Part shown: positions 31,119 to 41,200 of the stretch, in pieces | Numbering within the stretch: position 1 is the first letter of the stretch | Layout of the letters: each line of letters begins with the position of its first letter | Assembly (NCBI RefSeq): GCF_017591435.1 | Contig: NC_059258.1 | Coordinates: 6,668,571-6,732,570 of the forward strand | From: Portunus trituberculatus | Taxonomy: Eukaryota > Arthropoda > Malacostraca > Decapoda > Portunidae | Direction: 5' to 3' | Length of the DNA stretch: 64,000 nucleotides | Program-made: the position numbers and the translations under genes | The notes under the pieces: model-generated | Told to the model about the DNA's origin: nothing | Seen by the model: the letters and a program-made list of their open reading frames with translations, nothing else | The model's database searches: none

Positions 31119-31390
31119 TAGATTAATAAAACAAACAGACAGGCAGATTGACACACAAACAGATTAATAAGACAGAGAGACAGACAGACAGATAGGTTGA
31201 CAAACACACATACACAGAGGCAGATAGACACAGGCAGACAGATTAACACAGATAGATAGAGACAGATAAACAAACACACAGATAGATAGACAGACAGACA
31301 CTCACCGGAATATCCCTGCACCCATAACTCAAACACCTCTCGGTCAATAATTGTGTAATTTCCAACAAAAATATCCACTTCAGGAATCAT
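16228..31390 (-). CDS. FIBP: Acidic fibroblast growth factor intracellular-binding protein (FIBP), 7 exons
   Basis: FIBP is a conserved animal protein that binds internalised FGF1; its molecular role is poorly defined. Exons in order of transcription are 31390-31306, 30914-30716, 30094-29975, 29058-28951, 28488-28243, 27055-26810 and 16306-16228. All have GT-AG borders and consistent phases, giving 360 aa (vertebrate forms about 357-364). Landmarks are 'MIPEVDIFVGNYTIIDREVF' at the N-terminus, 'DTGDHYRTFGMLEKLL' near residue 60, 'IGKKLSGRTRKDLDD' near 110, 'SCRRQFDNVKRIFKHVDEM' near 133, 'IVFIINNRFETSKRKLNYL' near 175, 'VESNFKTYSRGIINIG' near 268 and the C-terminal 'WERYMNTMRVCLTQLYHS'. The start ATG is the one matching the family N-terminus. 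Intron 6 is 10.5 kb and full of repeats; the others are 0.45-1.2 kb. The exon 6 acceptor (GTTACCCTAAG) lacks a good pyrimidine tract. Confidence 0.95.
16320..18960. repeat. Purine-rich tandem array in FIBP intron 6
   Basis: About 2.6 kb of degenerate units of roughly 120-150 bp contain 'GAGTAAGATTTAGAGAAGA', 'AAATGAGGAAATAGAGTAA' and, later, 'GTAAAATTTATAAGAGAAA'. Nearly all C and T are excluded from the plus strand. It is non-coding; the long hydrophobic reading frames on the minus strand are artefacts of AAGA/GAAA composition. Confidence 0.85.
19080..19870. repeat. Tandem array, ~120-bp unit, FIBP intron 6
   Basis: About six well-preserved units each contain 'AACAAGAGATGAAGAAGAAA', 'AGAAACACAAATAGATAA', 'GACAAAGATGAGGAGGAAGA' and 'GGCAAAACAATGATAAAACA'. 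The central copies are nearly identical, which implies recent expansion. Confidence 0.9.
20380..20640. repeat. (TGG)n and (TG)n microsatellites
   Basis: TGG repeats at about 20379-20533 are broken by 'TATGATGTTTGAGTG' spacers. A (TG)n run at about 20580-20640 then abuts the SINE. Confidence 0.9.
20641..20935 (-). mobile_element. tRNA-derived SINE (family 1), full copy in FIBP intron 6
   Basis: Read on the minus strand, the head folds as a tRNA: CCGGTAGCTCAGTGGTTAGA (A-box region), anticodon arm CTGGC-TTCACAA-GCCAG with CAC anticodon (valine-like), and the B box GGTTCGATTCC. The tRNA-unrelated body includes 'TTCACCTAGCAGTGAGTAGG', 'GTACGGGATGTAAATCGAGG' and 'ATGAGCTCTGAGCTCGTTCC', and it ends GTGAATTACACACAC. 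Both sides are (AC)n/(GT)n. This is a retroposon and not a working tRNA gene. Confidence 0.9.
20936..21240. repeat. (TG)n microsatellite and GGA-rich tract
   Basis: (TG)n at 20936-20988 borders the 5' end of the SINE. A GGA/GAGGA-rich stretch follows at about 21120-21230. Nothing coding was seen. Confidence 0.75.
21480..24310. repeat. Long tandem array in FIBP intron 6, interrupted by a hAT MITE
   Basis: Degenerate units of roughly 150-165 bp repeat 'ACTTCAAAACAACAACAATA', 'GAAAGAAAGCAAGATTGAG' and 'ATTAAGCAGAAATTTGTAT'. About 15 units can be followed. The array is split at 23073-23928 by the hAT-like element inserted into one unit. Confidence 0.85.
23073..23928. mobile_element. Non-autonomous hAT element with 8-bp target-site duplication
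   Basis: The ends are TAGAGATGTACCGAT and its inverse ATCGGCACATCTCTA (one mismatch over about 15 bp). The direct 8-bp duplication TTGAGAAG occurs at 23065-23072 and 23929-23936. Subterminal regions are rich in 'GGTATCGG' repeats on both sides. The 856-bp interior is AT-rich; a minus-strand open stretch (…YQMGGFVLWDAVSPSENV…) near 23680-23800 could be a transposase scrap but was not recognised. The 8-bp duplication and end sequence fit the hAT superfamily. Confidence 0.88.
24430..25760. repeat. Tandem array, ~150-bp unit, FIBP intron 6
   Basis: About nine units contain 'GTGAAGTGAGGAGAAAGATG', 'GAAGGTTTAAATCACAGAAA' and 'AATAATAATAGCATCAAGTA'. A pure (AAT)n run expanded inside one unit at about 24631-24694. 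Confidence 0.85.
25860..26805. repeat. (AC)n runs and A/C-rich repeats near FIBP exon 6
   Basis: (AC)n at about 26124-26186 is flanked by 'GACAGACAGACA' and 'AAACACACCAAACAAAAC' phrases. Then come some 600 bp of A/C-only sequence with 'CCTAAAACACCCCCAAACAC'-like units, reaching the exon 6 donor at 26809. Confidence 0.8.
27040..27625. repeat. Tandem copies of the FIBP exon 6 acceptor region
   Basis: The exon edge (GGTGGCTTAGGGTAACGCTG on the plus strand, 27050-27069) is repeated near 27180, 27325, 27440 and 27600 with a period of about 115-145 bp. Copies keep 'GGGTGATGCTGTGTTGTGGG' and 'TTTAGGTAAGTTTTGGTG'. The array fills the 5' side of intron 5's acceptor. Confidence 0.75.
27660..27900. repeat. 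A-rich, (AAAT)n and (AC)n tract
   Basis: A-runs and AAAT repeats at about 27655-27735 are followed by mixed A/C sequence. A short (AC)n run at 27870-27900 directly precedes a SINE. Confidence 0.8.
27904..28190 (+). mobile_element. tRNA-derived SINE (family 1) in FIBP intron 5
   Basis: It is the same body as the 20641 copy, in plus orientation and antisense to FIBP. The tRNA-like head is damaged: about 18 bases covering the anticodon arm are reduced to a few A's after GTAGCTCAGTGGTTAGA. The B box GGTTCGATTCC remains. It ends GTGAATTACACACACA. AC repeats flank both sides. Confidence 0.88.
28500..28945. repeat. GGTTG-rich and (TAC)n repeats, FIBP intron 4
   Basis: (GGGTT)n/(GGATT)n-like sequence at 28500-28590 precedes scattered ACT triplets and an almost pure (TAC)n run at about 28850-28925. 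The run ends some 25 bp before the exon 4 donor. Confidence 0.8.
29283..29600 (-). repeat. Interspersed ~127-bp repeat family, inverted copy
   Basis: It is the inverted match of the 8838 and 60155 arrays. Signature phrases in reverse are 'AATTATCTCTGTAGCCTTGG', 'GATTTCTATATTATCAACAG' and 'ATCTTTGTGACCTTGGAAAA'. Two to three units lie in FIBP intron 3. Confidence 0.7.
29739..29952. mobile_element. piggyBac-like MITE, single-unit reference copy (FIBP intron 3)
   Basis: TTAA stands at both ends, followed by CCCCTTCAGTAC and, at the right, GTACTGAAGGGG. The inverted match continues through GACACATTT for about 24 bp. Length is about 214 bp including the TTAA. TTAA target sites and CCC-starting ends are the hallmark of piggyBac-type elements. 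No coding capacity. Confidence 0.8.
30103..30168. repeat. (AG)n microsatellite at the FIBP exon 3 acceptor
   Basis: On the transcribed strand this is a (CT)n run ending a few bases before the CCAG acceptor, where it serves as the polypyrimidine tract. Confidence 0.85.
30185..30720. repeat. Tandem copies of the FIBP exon 2 donor region
   Basis: The genuine exon edge (CTCACTTTTCAATCACCATA, 30711-30730) has degraded copies near 30195, 30298, 30395, 30485 and 30597, typically 'TTACTTTAGATAACCATAAA'. Each is preceded by CCTAACCTAAC-type sequence. The period is about 100 bp. Confidence 0.72.
31070..31300. repeat. (AC)n and (GACA)n/(GATA)n repeats, FIBP intron 1
   Basis: (AC)n at about 31071-31116 is followed by interspersed GACAGACA, GATAGATA and ACAAACAC motifs up to the exon 1 donor. 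Confidence 0.85.
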
Positions 31391-32799
31391 ATTGACCTCG
31401 CTGCCCCTGCTGACTGTCGCCCACTGATATGCCTTCCTCTTCCTCCTCCTTACTGTCCTTGGTGGTGTGAAGGGCTGTCACGGGGCTGGAGGAACACACA
31501 CCCTCACACCTTCACACCGCCGTCAGGAAGGTGTTGGCTGACTGACTAGCTGGTCGCGGCGCACATCACAAGAGCGAAGTACTGAGTTTAGTGTAATGTT
31601 CTTTTTATCAATAGACTAAGAAAAGATATTCAGTAGTTTCCCCCAGCGTGAGTCACCAGGTACAAGTATGGTGACAATTCTGTGATGTGGGGCAGGTGAG
31701 TGGAGTGTTGTGAACTTGTGAGGGCTGAGATGATGGTGGTGAAGGTGACATCTACAGCCCTGGGACTGTCTCCTCTACATTGCTTGGATAATAAGAAATA
31801 ATTATCCAGGGTAAAGAAACGTGAAGATAAGGAACCTAAGAAGCCACCCAAAGTAAAGGTTCAGAGGAAGAACTAGAAGGCTTCGATAAAATCATTCGGC
31901 CTGGGTTTGGGTAGGGATTCCAAAACAAGTCTCTCCTTGTATTTAACCCGTCACTCTCAAAACATCCCCTCACACACAAACCACTTAAAACACTCTAAAT
32001 GATCCCAAAATACATCAAAACACTAGGCAACACCTCAAAGTACCCTTTAACACACCCAAAGCTTACTGGATACACCCGATATGGTGTGGTGTGTGCCTGG
32101 TCTCAGACCTATCCGAAGATCGGAAATAATGAGCTCTGAGCTCGTTCCGTAGGGTAACGTCTGGCTGTCTCGTCAGAGACTGCACCAGATCAAACAGTGA
32201 AACAGTGAAACAGTGATATACAACAAAGCCATCCACACACCACGAAATGCAAAGAAACCTCCCAAACACACAACCAAACCACTTGAAACACCCAGAATTA
32301 TCCCCAAAGCACACTCAAAACGTCATGTGACACCTCAAAATACCGCCCCCCCATATACACACTCAAAGTTCACTAGATACACTGAAGTGACCCGATACAC
32401 AACAGATCCATCCCCAACATATTTCTTATTCTGTATATGTACATGATGTTTTCCAATATCATATCAGGTGTTAGTGAAGGTGTTCGGAATTTTAATAAGG
32501 TCTCGTCTGGCGCTATCTAGCAGCGCGGTGATGGGGAATGTCAGTCAGATACCACGTACTATGGGGTTTGTGGAGAATGAATAAATGTTAGTATATAAGT
32601 CTATGAATAAGGTAATATGTAGAAGTTTAAGCTGACTCTGTAAGCTGCCATTCAAATAAACTGAAATATTATATACAAATATATTAATATTATATACATA
32701 ATTACACACCGTCCCGATCCTGTTCACAAGTGACCATGAACTTCACGACCCGAGCTGACCCGCACCGCCTGTCCGCCGACCACAGCCAACCTCCTGTGT

Positions 32800-32840
<41 letters not shown>

Positions 32841-35466
32841 ATTGTATATTCCCAGCAGCATATATTCGTACACCAAGCTGAATTAAGCATCATCAAGCAG
32901 CTAGCAACAAAGTGGTGGCAGGTCGACGGGAGGGTAGGGCCTACTGCTTCGACGTTTCGTGGCTCCGCCCACCCCCGTGTTCAAATACGTTTTCCTATCT
33001 TTTCCTAACTCCAGTACGTGTCTGTATTATGTTTTTAGGCCGGGTTTCTGTGATCATTCCGTCGCTTTTGAAGTGTATCCCGTACCTGTGTTCGGTAAGT
33101 ATGGCGTTTAGAGGTGCTTTAAAGAGTGAGTATGAGCTGCCATAACGGTCAAAATTTCCACTTCGCCATTTGGAAAACCTTTATTTCAAGCTATAACTGG
33201 GCTTTTATGGTATCAAAGAATAGCCTGTGATCTGTTAGTGTGAAATCAACCTATTGAGTGAAATATGTGAACTTTGAAATAGTGTTCAGTCAACTTTAAC
33301 GTAAGTTTTATATTTTTATTTTGTTTGCTTACATTTTTCATTCACGGTCTGGCTCGCTGTAGAATGTCTTAAAAGATAGCTCATACTCTGTAGAATGTGT
33401 TAAAATACTCACCAGGTGAAAATAGCTGAATCCTACAAGAGTTTTTGAAGGGTTCAGATTTCAATGGTTTTGATTTAGATGAATAGTGTTCATTCTCTCA
33501 CTTCTTGTTCTAGCAAACTGTTTGATGCTTGAGAAGAGGGATTATATTGTCTAATATTTTTCAAGGAAGTATAAAGTCTAAATGGATGGACGTTCTAAGA
33601 GTTCTATAAGTGAAAATGTTTTTATAATTTATAATATACTTAATTTACACAATTCTTTAAAATAAATTAGACTGGAGATGTTTTGATATTGTAAATATTT
33701 AATAATTACTTATCAGGTCATAATATATCAAGCATTCGGATCTAGCTTCATTTCTTCTACAAGTCGATTTTGAAATGAGTTCCGTTACGTACGTAAATTA
33801 CCAACCGTCACCAGCCCACCTGGCGCTTTCCCGCTCGCCTCTGTGACATCATCAGGTGGGCGGGGCTTGCTGTCAGGTTCCCCAGCTCTGCTTCAGGCTG
33901 TGTTTAGCCAATATTTGGTACCCTTTGCATTGTTTTCCCGCCACTGGTGTCACTAAATGGAGCCACATGACTATATTTTGCTATCAGATATTCAGGTACG
34001 ATTGTCATTAGCAGGTTTTGGTGTGATGAAGGCTTAAGTGAGGGAGAATGGTGATGGTTGTGGCAGCGGTGGTACCTGTGATGGTGGGTGGTGTGGGCAG
34101 TGTGTGTGTGTTTGTTAGTGTAGGTTTTGGTGTGATGAAGGCTGAAGTGACGTAGAATAGTGATACTAGTGGTGGTGCACATGGTGGTGGTAAAGTGTTG
34201 ATGGTGTCCGCGATGTGTGAGTGTGTGTGGGGGTGTCGTAAAAAAATAAAATAAAGATTTATAGATAATAAAGTAAAATGATAATAGTTTTCTTCACTAT
34301 CAACCATTTTTATCAGCACTGAAATAAAACAAAAACCAGATCAACTATGTACATACACACACACACACACACACACATAGGGGCCATATATATACCTAAA
34401 TAATGAAGGAAGGGAAGGTCAGATATGGATGAGTATGTATGTATCAATCACCTTTTATGTATGGTAGGTTGCGTATGGTGTATTCTATGTATATATTCTA
34501 TAGGGGATGAAATTATATATGGGATGATTGGACCAAGGTCAATTTTTTATTAGGTTTTAAGGTCGGTAGGATGTTGTGATTTGGTGGAGGGGTGGAGGAA
34601 AGATGGAGGAATGTCTATGAGGGAGGAGAAGTGTGGAGATAACATGTGGAGTGAGATACAGAGGAAAAAATGAGTTGTAGAGGAAAACAAATTGTGATAC
34701 TGGTAAATAATTAATTGTTTGTGGAGCAGTAAGTGTGGTTGAGTGTTTTGGTGTGGTGGAGGAAAGAAGGAGGAAGGTCTGTGAGGGAGAAGTGAGGAGG
34801 TAACATGTGAAAGGAGAGAATGGAAGAGAATTTAAGGAAGAGGAGGATGGAAATATGGTATATAAGGAAGAGAAGAATTAAAGAAGAGAGAGAAAAGAGG
34901 AGAAAAGGAAGAGTGAGGAGAAAGATGATGAAAGAAAGAAGAGTGTTTGATTTAGGAAGATGAAGGAGGAGGTGGGGAATATAGGAGGAAGATAAGAATT
35001 AGATGAGGAGGAAGAGAAGGTGGATAAAAGAATGAAGAGGAGAATTGAAGGAAGGAGAAGAGTAGGAGGAGGAGGAAGACTAGAATAAAGGATGAGAATG
35101 ATATAAGTTAATGAAATGAAATAGATAAATAAAGAAAAATTAATAGCCACAAAACTAATTGAAATTTCTTTTCCTCCTAAAACACCCAAATACACTAAAA
35201 ACACACACCAAACACCTCAAAACACATGCAAAGATACACTAAATGCACATTCAAAGTTCACAAGATACACCTGAAGCGACCTGATATACAACAAAACCAC
35301 CCCCACATCACAAAACACACCCAAACCACTTACAACTCTAAATTATTCCAAAACACCTTCAAAATGCCATACAACACCTCAAAGCACTCCCAAAGGTCTC
35401 TATATACACCCAATATACAACAAAACCATCCCCACACCACAAAACACACATAAATACACACACACA
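31391..35466. other. Intergenic DNA upstream of FIBP; only weak exon candidates
   Basis: A GC-rich, CT-rich patch at 31391-31570 is the likely FIBP 5' UTR and promoter. A possible plus-strand start reads MFLGRVSVIIPSLL from 33029 and reaches a TTCG|GTAAGTATG donor at 33093; no partner exon was found. A GC-rich patch at 33780-33900 holds GGGCGGGGC and TGACATCA, which would suit a promoter. The rest is AT-rich or purine-rich (34550-35110). I see no supported gene. Confidence 0.4.
32083..32215 (+). mobile_element. 5'-truncated tRNA-derived SINE (family 1)
   Basis: Only the 3' body is present, from GGTGTGGTGTGTGCCTGG through 'ATGAGCTCTGAGCTCGTTCC' to 'GATCAAACAGTGAAACAGTG'. The terminal GTGAAACA is triplicated and the usual AC tail is missing. 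Confidence 0.85.
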
Positions 35467-35741
35467 CCATGTAGTGTAGTGGTTAGCACACTCAGCTCAC
35501 AACCGAGAGGGCCTGGGTTCGAGTTGCAGCAGCGATGAGGCAAATGGGCAAGCCTCTTAACGTGTAGCCCCTGTTCACTTAGCAGTAAATAGACATAGGT
35601 TGTGACTCGATGGGTTGTGGCCTCACTGTCTCGGTGTGTGTGGTGTGGTGTGGTCTGTCCTACCCAAAGATCAGTCTATGAGCTCTGAGCTTGCTTCAAA
35701 AGGAAAAGGCTGGTTGGGTGACCAGGAGGCAATTGTGGTGA

Positions 35742-35743
<2 letters not shown>
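35467..35743 (+). mobile_element. tRNA-derived SINE, subfamily 1b
   Basis: The head GTAGTGTAGTGGTTAGCAC with B box GGGTTCGAGT is tRNA-like and differs from the other family 1 heads. The body keeps 'CCCTGTTCACTTAGCAGTAA' and 'ATGAGCTCTGAGCTTGCTTC' and ends GTGAATTACACACAC, merging into (AC)n at 35741-35816. An AC run also precedes it. Confidence 0.85.

Positions 35744-35817
<74 letters not shown>
35741..35817. repeat. (AC)n microsatellite
   Basis: About 76 bp of AC forms the tail of the adjacent SINE. Confidence 0.9.
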
Positions 35818-35819
<2 letters not shown>

Positions 35820-36359
35820 GATAAATAAAAGTATAGCAAAATTATATATGACTGTATTTTTACACTGTACAAGTCTTGCATAAGTAAATGGAAGCAGCTG
35901 CCAGCCTTACCTTTCCCCACCTTTCCTAACTTTTCTTAATTTTTCCTCCACCCTTCCTCCTCCTTTCCTCTCTTACCTTGTCTTCCACTCTTCCTAATCT
36001 TTCCTCCATCCCTCCTAATCTCTTTTCCACCTTTCCTGCTTCACCAAGTCTCCCACTTTCACTAAGAGCAACTCAAGGTATCTACTTCATAACTTTACCA
36101 CCTCTCCACTCAATCTATCCACTCTTTCTATCCATCCTACAGAGACAATAGAAATAGAGATAGGAAGAAAGGAGGAAATTGATGAAGATAATGAAGGACA
36201 AGAACTGAAGAAAAGAATGATAACGATGCAGAGAGAAAAAAAAATGAGATTACTGAAAATGAAGGAGAGAGGCAAGAAAAGAGAAAGGAATGAAAAACGA
36301 GTGAGAGGAAAGGAATGAAAGAAGACAGGAATACGAGAGAAACATGAGTTAGAAAAAGG

Positions 36360-37370
36360 AAAGAAGGGGCGAGGGAGGAGGAAACAAATGAAGCCAGGGA
36401 CCTCTATAGTGAAGAGAGGACATTATAGGAAGCTGGCAGAAACTAGAATTTGAAGGAAAACATGACAAGAAAAGAGGAAGGTGACAATGAGTGAAAAAAA
36501 AAGGAAGACAGGCAATAAATAGAGGAAAAACAAGGAAGAAGAGAACCAAATGACAAGAACTAGGACCTCTAAAGTTAAGAACATCATAGGAAGCTAAAAG
36601 AGACTCAGAACTGAAAGAAAGGACACAATGAATGAAAAATAGAAAGACAGGAGATAAATAGAGGAAAGACAAGGAGAGAAGGACCAAATGAAGGAACCAA
36701 GGATCTCCAGAGTGAAGTAAGGACATAATAGGAAGCTGGCAGGGACTAGAAATTTAAAGACAAGGCAAGAAATAAGGGAGACAATGAGTGAAAAAAGGGA
36801 GATAGAAGATAAAACAGAGGAGAGACAAGAACATGAAGGACCAAATGAAGGGACCTAAGGATCTCTAGTGAAGAAGAACATCATAGGAAGCTGGCAGAGA
36901 CAATTGAAAGAAAGGACACAGAATGAATGAAACAAAAAGGAAGACAGGAAGTAAATAGAGAAAAGACAAGGAGATACAGACCAAATGAAGGAACCAAGGA
37001 ATCTCTACAGTGAAATAAAGATCAAAGAAAGCTGGCAGAGACTATGTATTGAAAGAAAAGACACAGAATGGATGAAAAAAGGAAGACAGAAAAAAGGAAA
37101 GGAGACAGAAGGTAATTAGAGGAAAGACAAGGGAGAAAAGAATCAAATGAAGGGAGCCAAGAATCTCTAGTGAAGAAAGAACCTCATAGGAAGCTGGCAG
37201 AGACTATGAATTGAAAGAAAAGACACAGAATGGATGACAAAAGGAAGACAGAAAAAAGGAAAGGAGACAGAAGGTAATTAGAGGAAAGACAAGGGAGAAA
37301 AGAATCAAATGAAGGGAGCCAAGGATCTCTCGAGTCAAGAAAGAACCTCATAGGAAGCTGGCAGCCACAC
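36360..37370. repeat. Tandem array carrying copies of the SAMM50 stop-codon region
   Basis: Seven units of about 143-164 bp each contain a version of CATAGGAAGCTGGCAG, near 36425, 36586, 36729, 36882, 37029, 37186 and 37350. Its reverse complement encodes the last SAMM50 residues and the TGA. The copy near 37350 is the real coding end. The last two units are almost identical over about 160 bp. Other unit phrases are 'ACCAAATGAAGGGACC' and 'GAAAGAAAGGACACAG'. Confidence 0.85.
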
Positions 37371-37913
37371 CAAACTGGAGTCCCTGGCTGGGTCTGTCGC
37401 CGCGCTGCACCAAAAGAGGCACGCAATAGTTCAGTTCAACCCGCGCAAAGCCTCCTAGACTCATGGCCAGCCCCGCCCCGTACGACAGGCGAACCTCACG
37501 TAGAAGTGTCCGAATATTCTGTTTGTAGTCGTCAGCTGTGGAGGAGGGAATTGGTTTGTTAGTGGTGGTGGTGATGGTGGTGGTGGTGGTGGTGGTGATG
37601 AACATTGGGAGGGAAGGATGATGTTGTTATTACTAATACTGCTACTGCTACTGCTACTACTACTACTACTACAATTCTAACCTTTCTTTTTCAACCTTAC
37701 TTTTGACTTTTTCACTACCTCTCTCAAACAAACAAACAACAACAGCAATAACAACAACAACAACAACAACAAAGGTAACACTCACTTAAGACAAAATCTC
37801 CAATATTTCCGGTGTTGACGAAGGCGTGAAGACGGAATTTATCGCTAATGGAACCACCACGTCCCAGCAGCGGAAGGGGAGAATAAGTATGCAGAGCCGC
37901 CGCCCAGTACATC

Positions 37914-37967
<54 letters not shown>

Positions 37968-38178
37968 TTTAATAGGTGTTTCTTTCTTCTTTCTGTGTAT
38001 GTTTGTGTGTTTGCATATGTTTTTCTATTTCTATCTCTCCATTTTTATCTTTTCTCTTTTTTTCTATTCTTGTGTTTCTATATGTATTTTTTGTCTCTTT
38101 CTCTTTCTCTCTATTTATGCTTGTCTTCCTCTCTACTGTTTTTATTTCTCTCTATCTATAATTCTCTCTACTTACCCT

Positions 38179-38241
<63 letters not shown>

Positions 38242-41200
38242 CTCTCTCTACTACCTATTTCTATCTACCATTTCTGTCTCATACCAATCTCTCCCACACG
38301 CACTCTCACCTCATACCTCTCCCACACACTACCCTACCATCCTACACCTCTCCCATACACACTTCCACCCTATACCTCTCCCACACACTCACGTCAGCCC
38401 CCAGGGAACAGCCGTCACTATGGGGACCCACACCGCACATTTCAAAGCCCCTTAAGTTCATTGGTCCACCCAGGAGGAACCGGTCAGTGATGCAGTGTGT
38501 CTTGTTGTTCCGCAGAGGCAGCAGGTGGCCGGCTAAAAGGCTGCCCTGGATCACCTGTGGATAGGAATGTGAATAGGAATAGTGCTTGGTTGTGTTTTGA
38601 TTGTAGGGTGTAAGTTAGTTGTTTTAAAAGGGTATAAAGGTTTTTTGTGTAGGGTTGGTTTGGGTTAGACTAGGTTTGTTGTTCAGTGCTTATATTTGCT
38701 TTGATTGTGGGGTGTTTGACTAGTTTTGAAAGGCTACACTGTTTTTTGGGGATGTGTTTTGTGTGAATTAGGTTATGTTTGGTTAAGCTAGTTTAAGTTC
38801 AGGTAGGTTGATTGTGGGATGTTAAGTTACTTGCAGTTGTTTTTGAAAGGCTACACTGTCTTTTGGGGATGTGTTTTGTGTAAATTAGGTTATGTTTGGT
38901 TAAGCTAGTTTAAGTTCAGGTAGGTTGATTGTGGGATGTTAAGTTACTTGCAGTTGTTTTTGAAAGTGTACACTGTTTTTTTGGGATGTTTTGTGTAAAT
39001 TAGGTTAAGTTTGGTTCAGTTAGTTTAAGTTCTGTTAGGTTACTTGTTTAGTTTGTTTTAATTGTGGGATGTTAAGTTAGTTGTTTTGAAAGGAGATTGT
39101 GGATTTTTGGATGTATTTTGTGTAGGGTTTGGTTAAGTTAGTTTAAGTTCAGTTAGGTTACTTGTTTGGTTTGTTTTAATTGTGGGATGTTAAGTTAGTT
39201 GTTTTGAAAGGAGATTGTGAATTTTTGGATGTATTTTGTATAGGGTTTGGTTAAGTTAGTTTAAGTTCTGTTAGGTTACTTGTTTAGTTTGTTTTAATTG
39301 TGGGATGTTAAGTTAGTTGTTTTGAAAGGAGATTGTGGATTTTTGGATGTGTTTTGAGTGTAGGGTAGGGTAGGGTAGGGTAGGGTAGGGTAGGGATAGG
39401 ATAGGGTAGGGTAGGTTTGGTTTGTTTAGTGCTTATATTTGTTTTGATTGTGGGGGAGTTTGACTGGTGATTTTTAAAGGTATTGTGGTTTTTTAGATGT
39501 GTTTTGTGAGCAGGATTACATTATGTTAGGTTAGGTTAGGTAAGGCTAAGATAGGTTTTATTATTATCATTATTATTATTTCATTTTACTTCTCTTATTT
39601 CTTTCTTATTATTTTATTTATTCATTTATTTATTTACTTATCATTATCTATTTATTATTTTGTTGGGTTAGGTTAGGTGAAGTTGGGTTGGTTAGTGCTT
39701 GGCTGTGTTTTCATTGTGAGGTGTTCCGTTACTTGTTTTGAAAGAGTGTAGTGGGATTTTCAATGTGTCTTGTGTGTGGGGTTAGGGGTCAATGTGTCTT
39801 GTGTGTGGGGTTAGGGGTCAATGTGTGTGTGTGTGGGGTTAGGGGTCAATGTGTGTGTGTGGGGTTAGGGGTGTGTGTGTGGGGTTAGGGGTCAATGTGT
39901 GTGTGGATGCATGCACTCTTGGAAATCTTGTTTACTTTCACTATAGCTTGTTTAAATGTTTCTTAATGAGATTCATTTATTATTTATTTATCTATTTTAT
40001 TCTATTTCATTTATATTCATTTTCTTTTACTTATTCATTTATTCATTATTTTATTTATTTATTTTTTTTTTTTTTGTGTGTGTGTGTGTGTGTGTTAGTA
40101 ATCAGGTAGGAACAACAAATTACAACAACACTACTACCACCACCACCACCATTACCACCATGAACACTACTACAACAACTACTACCATCATTCCTACACC
40201 CAGAGAGGAGGAGGAGGGAGGAGGAGGAGGAGGAGGAGGAGGAGGAGGAGGAGGAGAAGGAGAAGGAGAAGAAGAAGAAGAAGAAGAAGAAGAAGAAGAA
40301 AAGAGGAGGAGGAGGAGGAGGAGGAGGAGGTCTTACCATGTCCCCAGGCAGAGGTACATTCACTTGCAAATCCAACTCGTTCTTGAGGAAACCAATGTCG
40401 CCGCCAAGCCCAGCCAACTCATTCTGCAGAGAGGGAAACTTGAGTACTCTGGGGTGTGTGAGGGGAACTGACACACACCACACCATTCACACACCACCCA
40501 TCACCTCACCAATACCACAACACCATCACACCACACGCATCACCAATACCACAACACCATTACACTACGCCCATCACCCAAAAAAACACCATCACACCAC
40601 ACCCATCACCAATACCACAACACCATCACACCACACCCATCACCAATACCACAACACCATCACACCACACCCATCACCAATATCACAACACCATCACACC
40701 ACAGATCCATTATCAAAAATACCACAACACCACATCCATTATCAAAAACACTACAACACCACTAGCATCAGAACAAAACATCACACCATCACCATACCAC
40801 AACACCATTACAACATCACCATCAGCAGAAACACCACACCATCATCACCATCAGAAAAAAAAACTCAATATCGCTAGCAGCAAAAACACCACAACACCAT
40901 TACATCACCATCAGCAAAAACACCACAACACCATCAAATCACCACCAGCAAAAACACCACATCATATCACCACCATTACTCCACACAACACCATTAGCAC
41001 ACCATAAGCAAAACACCACAACACCACTTTACCTTAATAGTGAAAACAACTTCACATCATCTCACCACTAAAACCACCACCACACCACACCACAACACCA
41101 CCACTTTACCTTACCAGTGAAAACACCAACCACCACACCACCACCACCACAATAAATAATAAAAACCTTAAAGCAACACCACCTGGAACACCAAATCTTT

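Noticed and set aside
32730..33008. Plus-strand frame starting MNFTTRADPHRLSADHSQPP
   Set aside because: It runs straight into a CT repeat with no donor and no recognised homologue; insufficient evidence for an exon.
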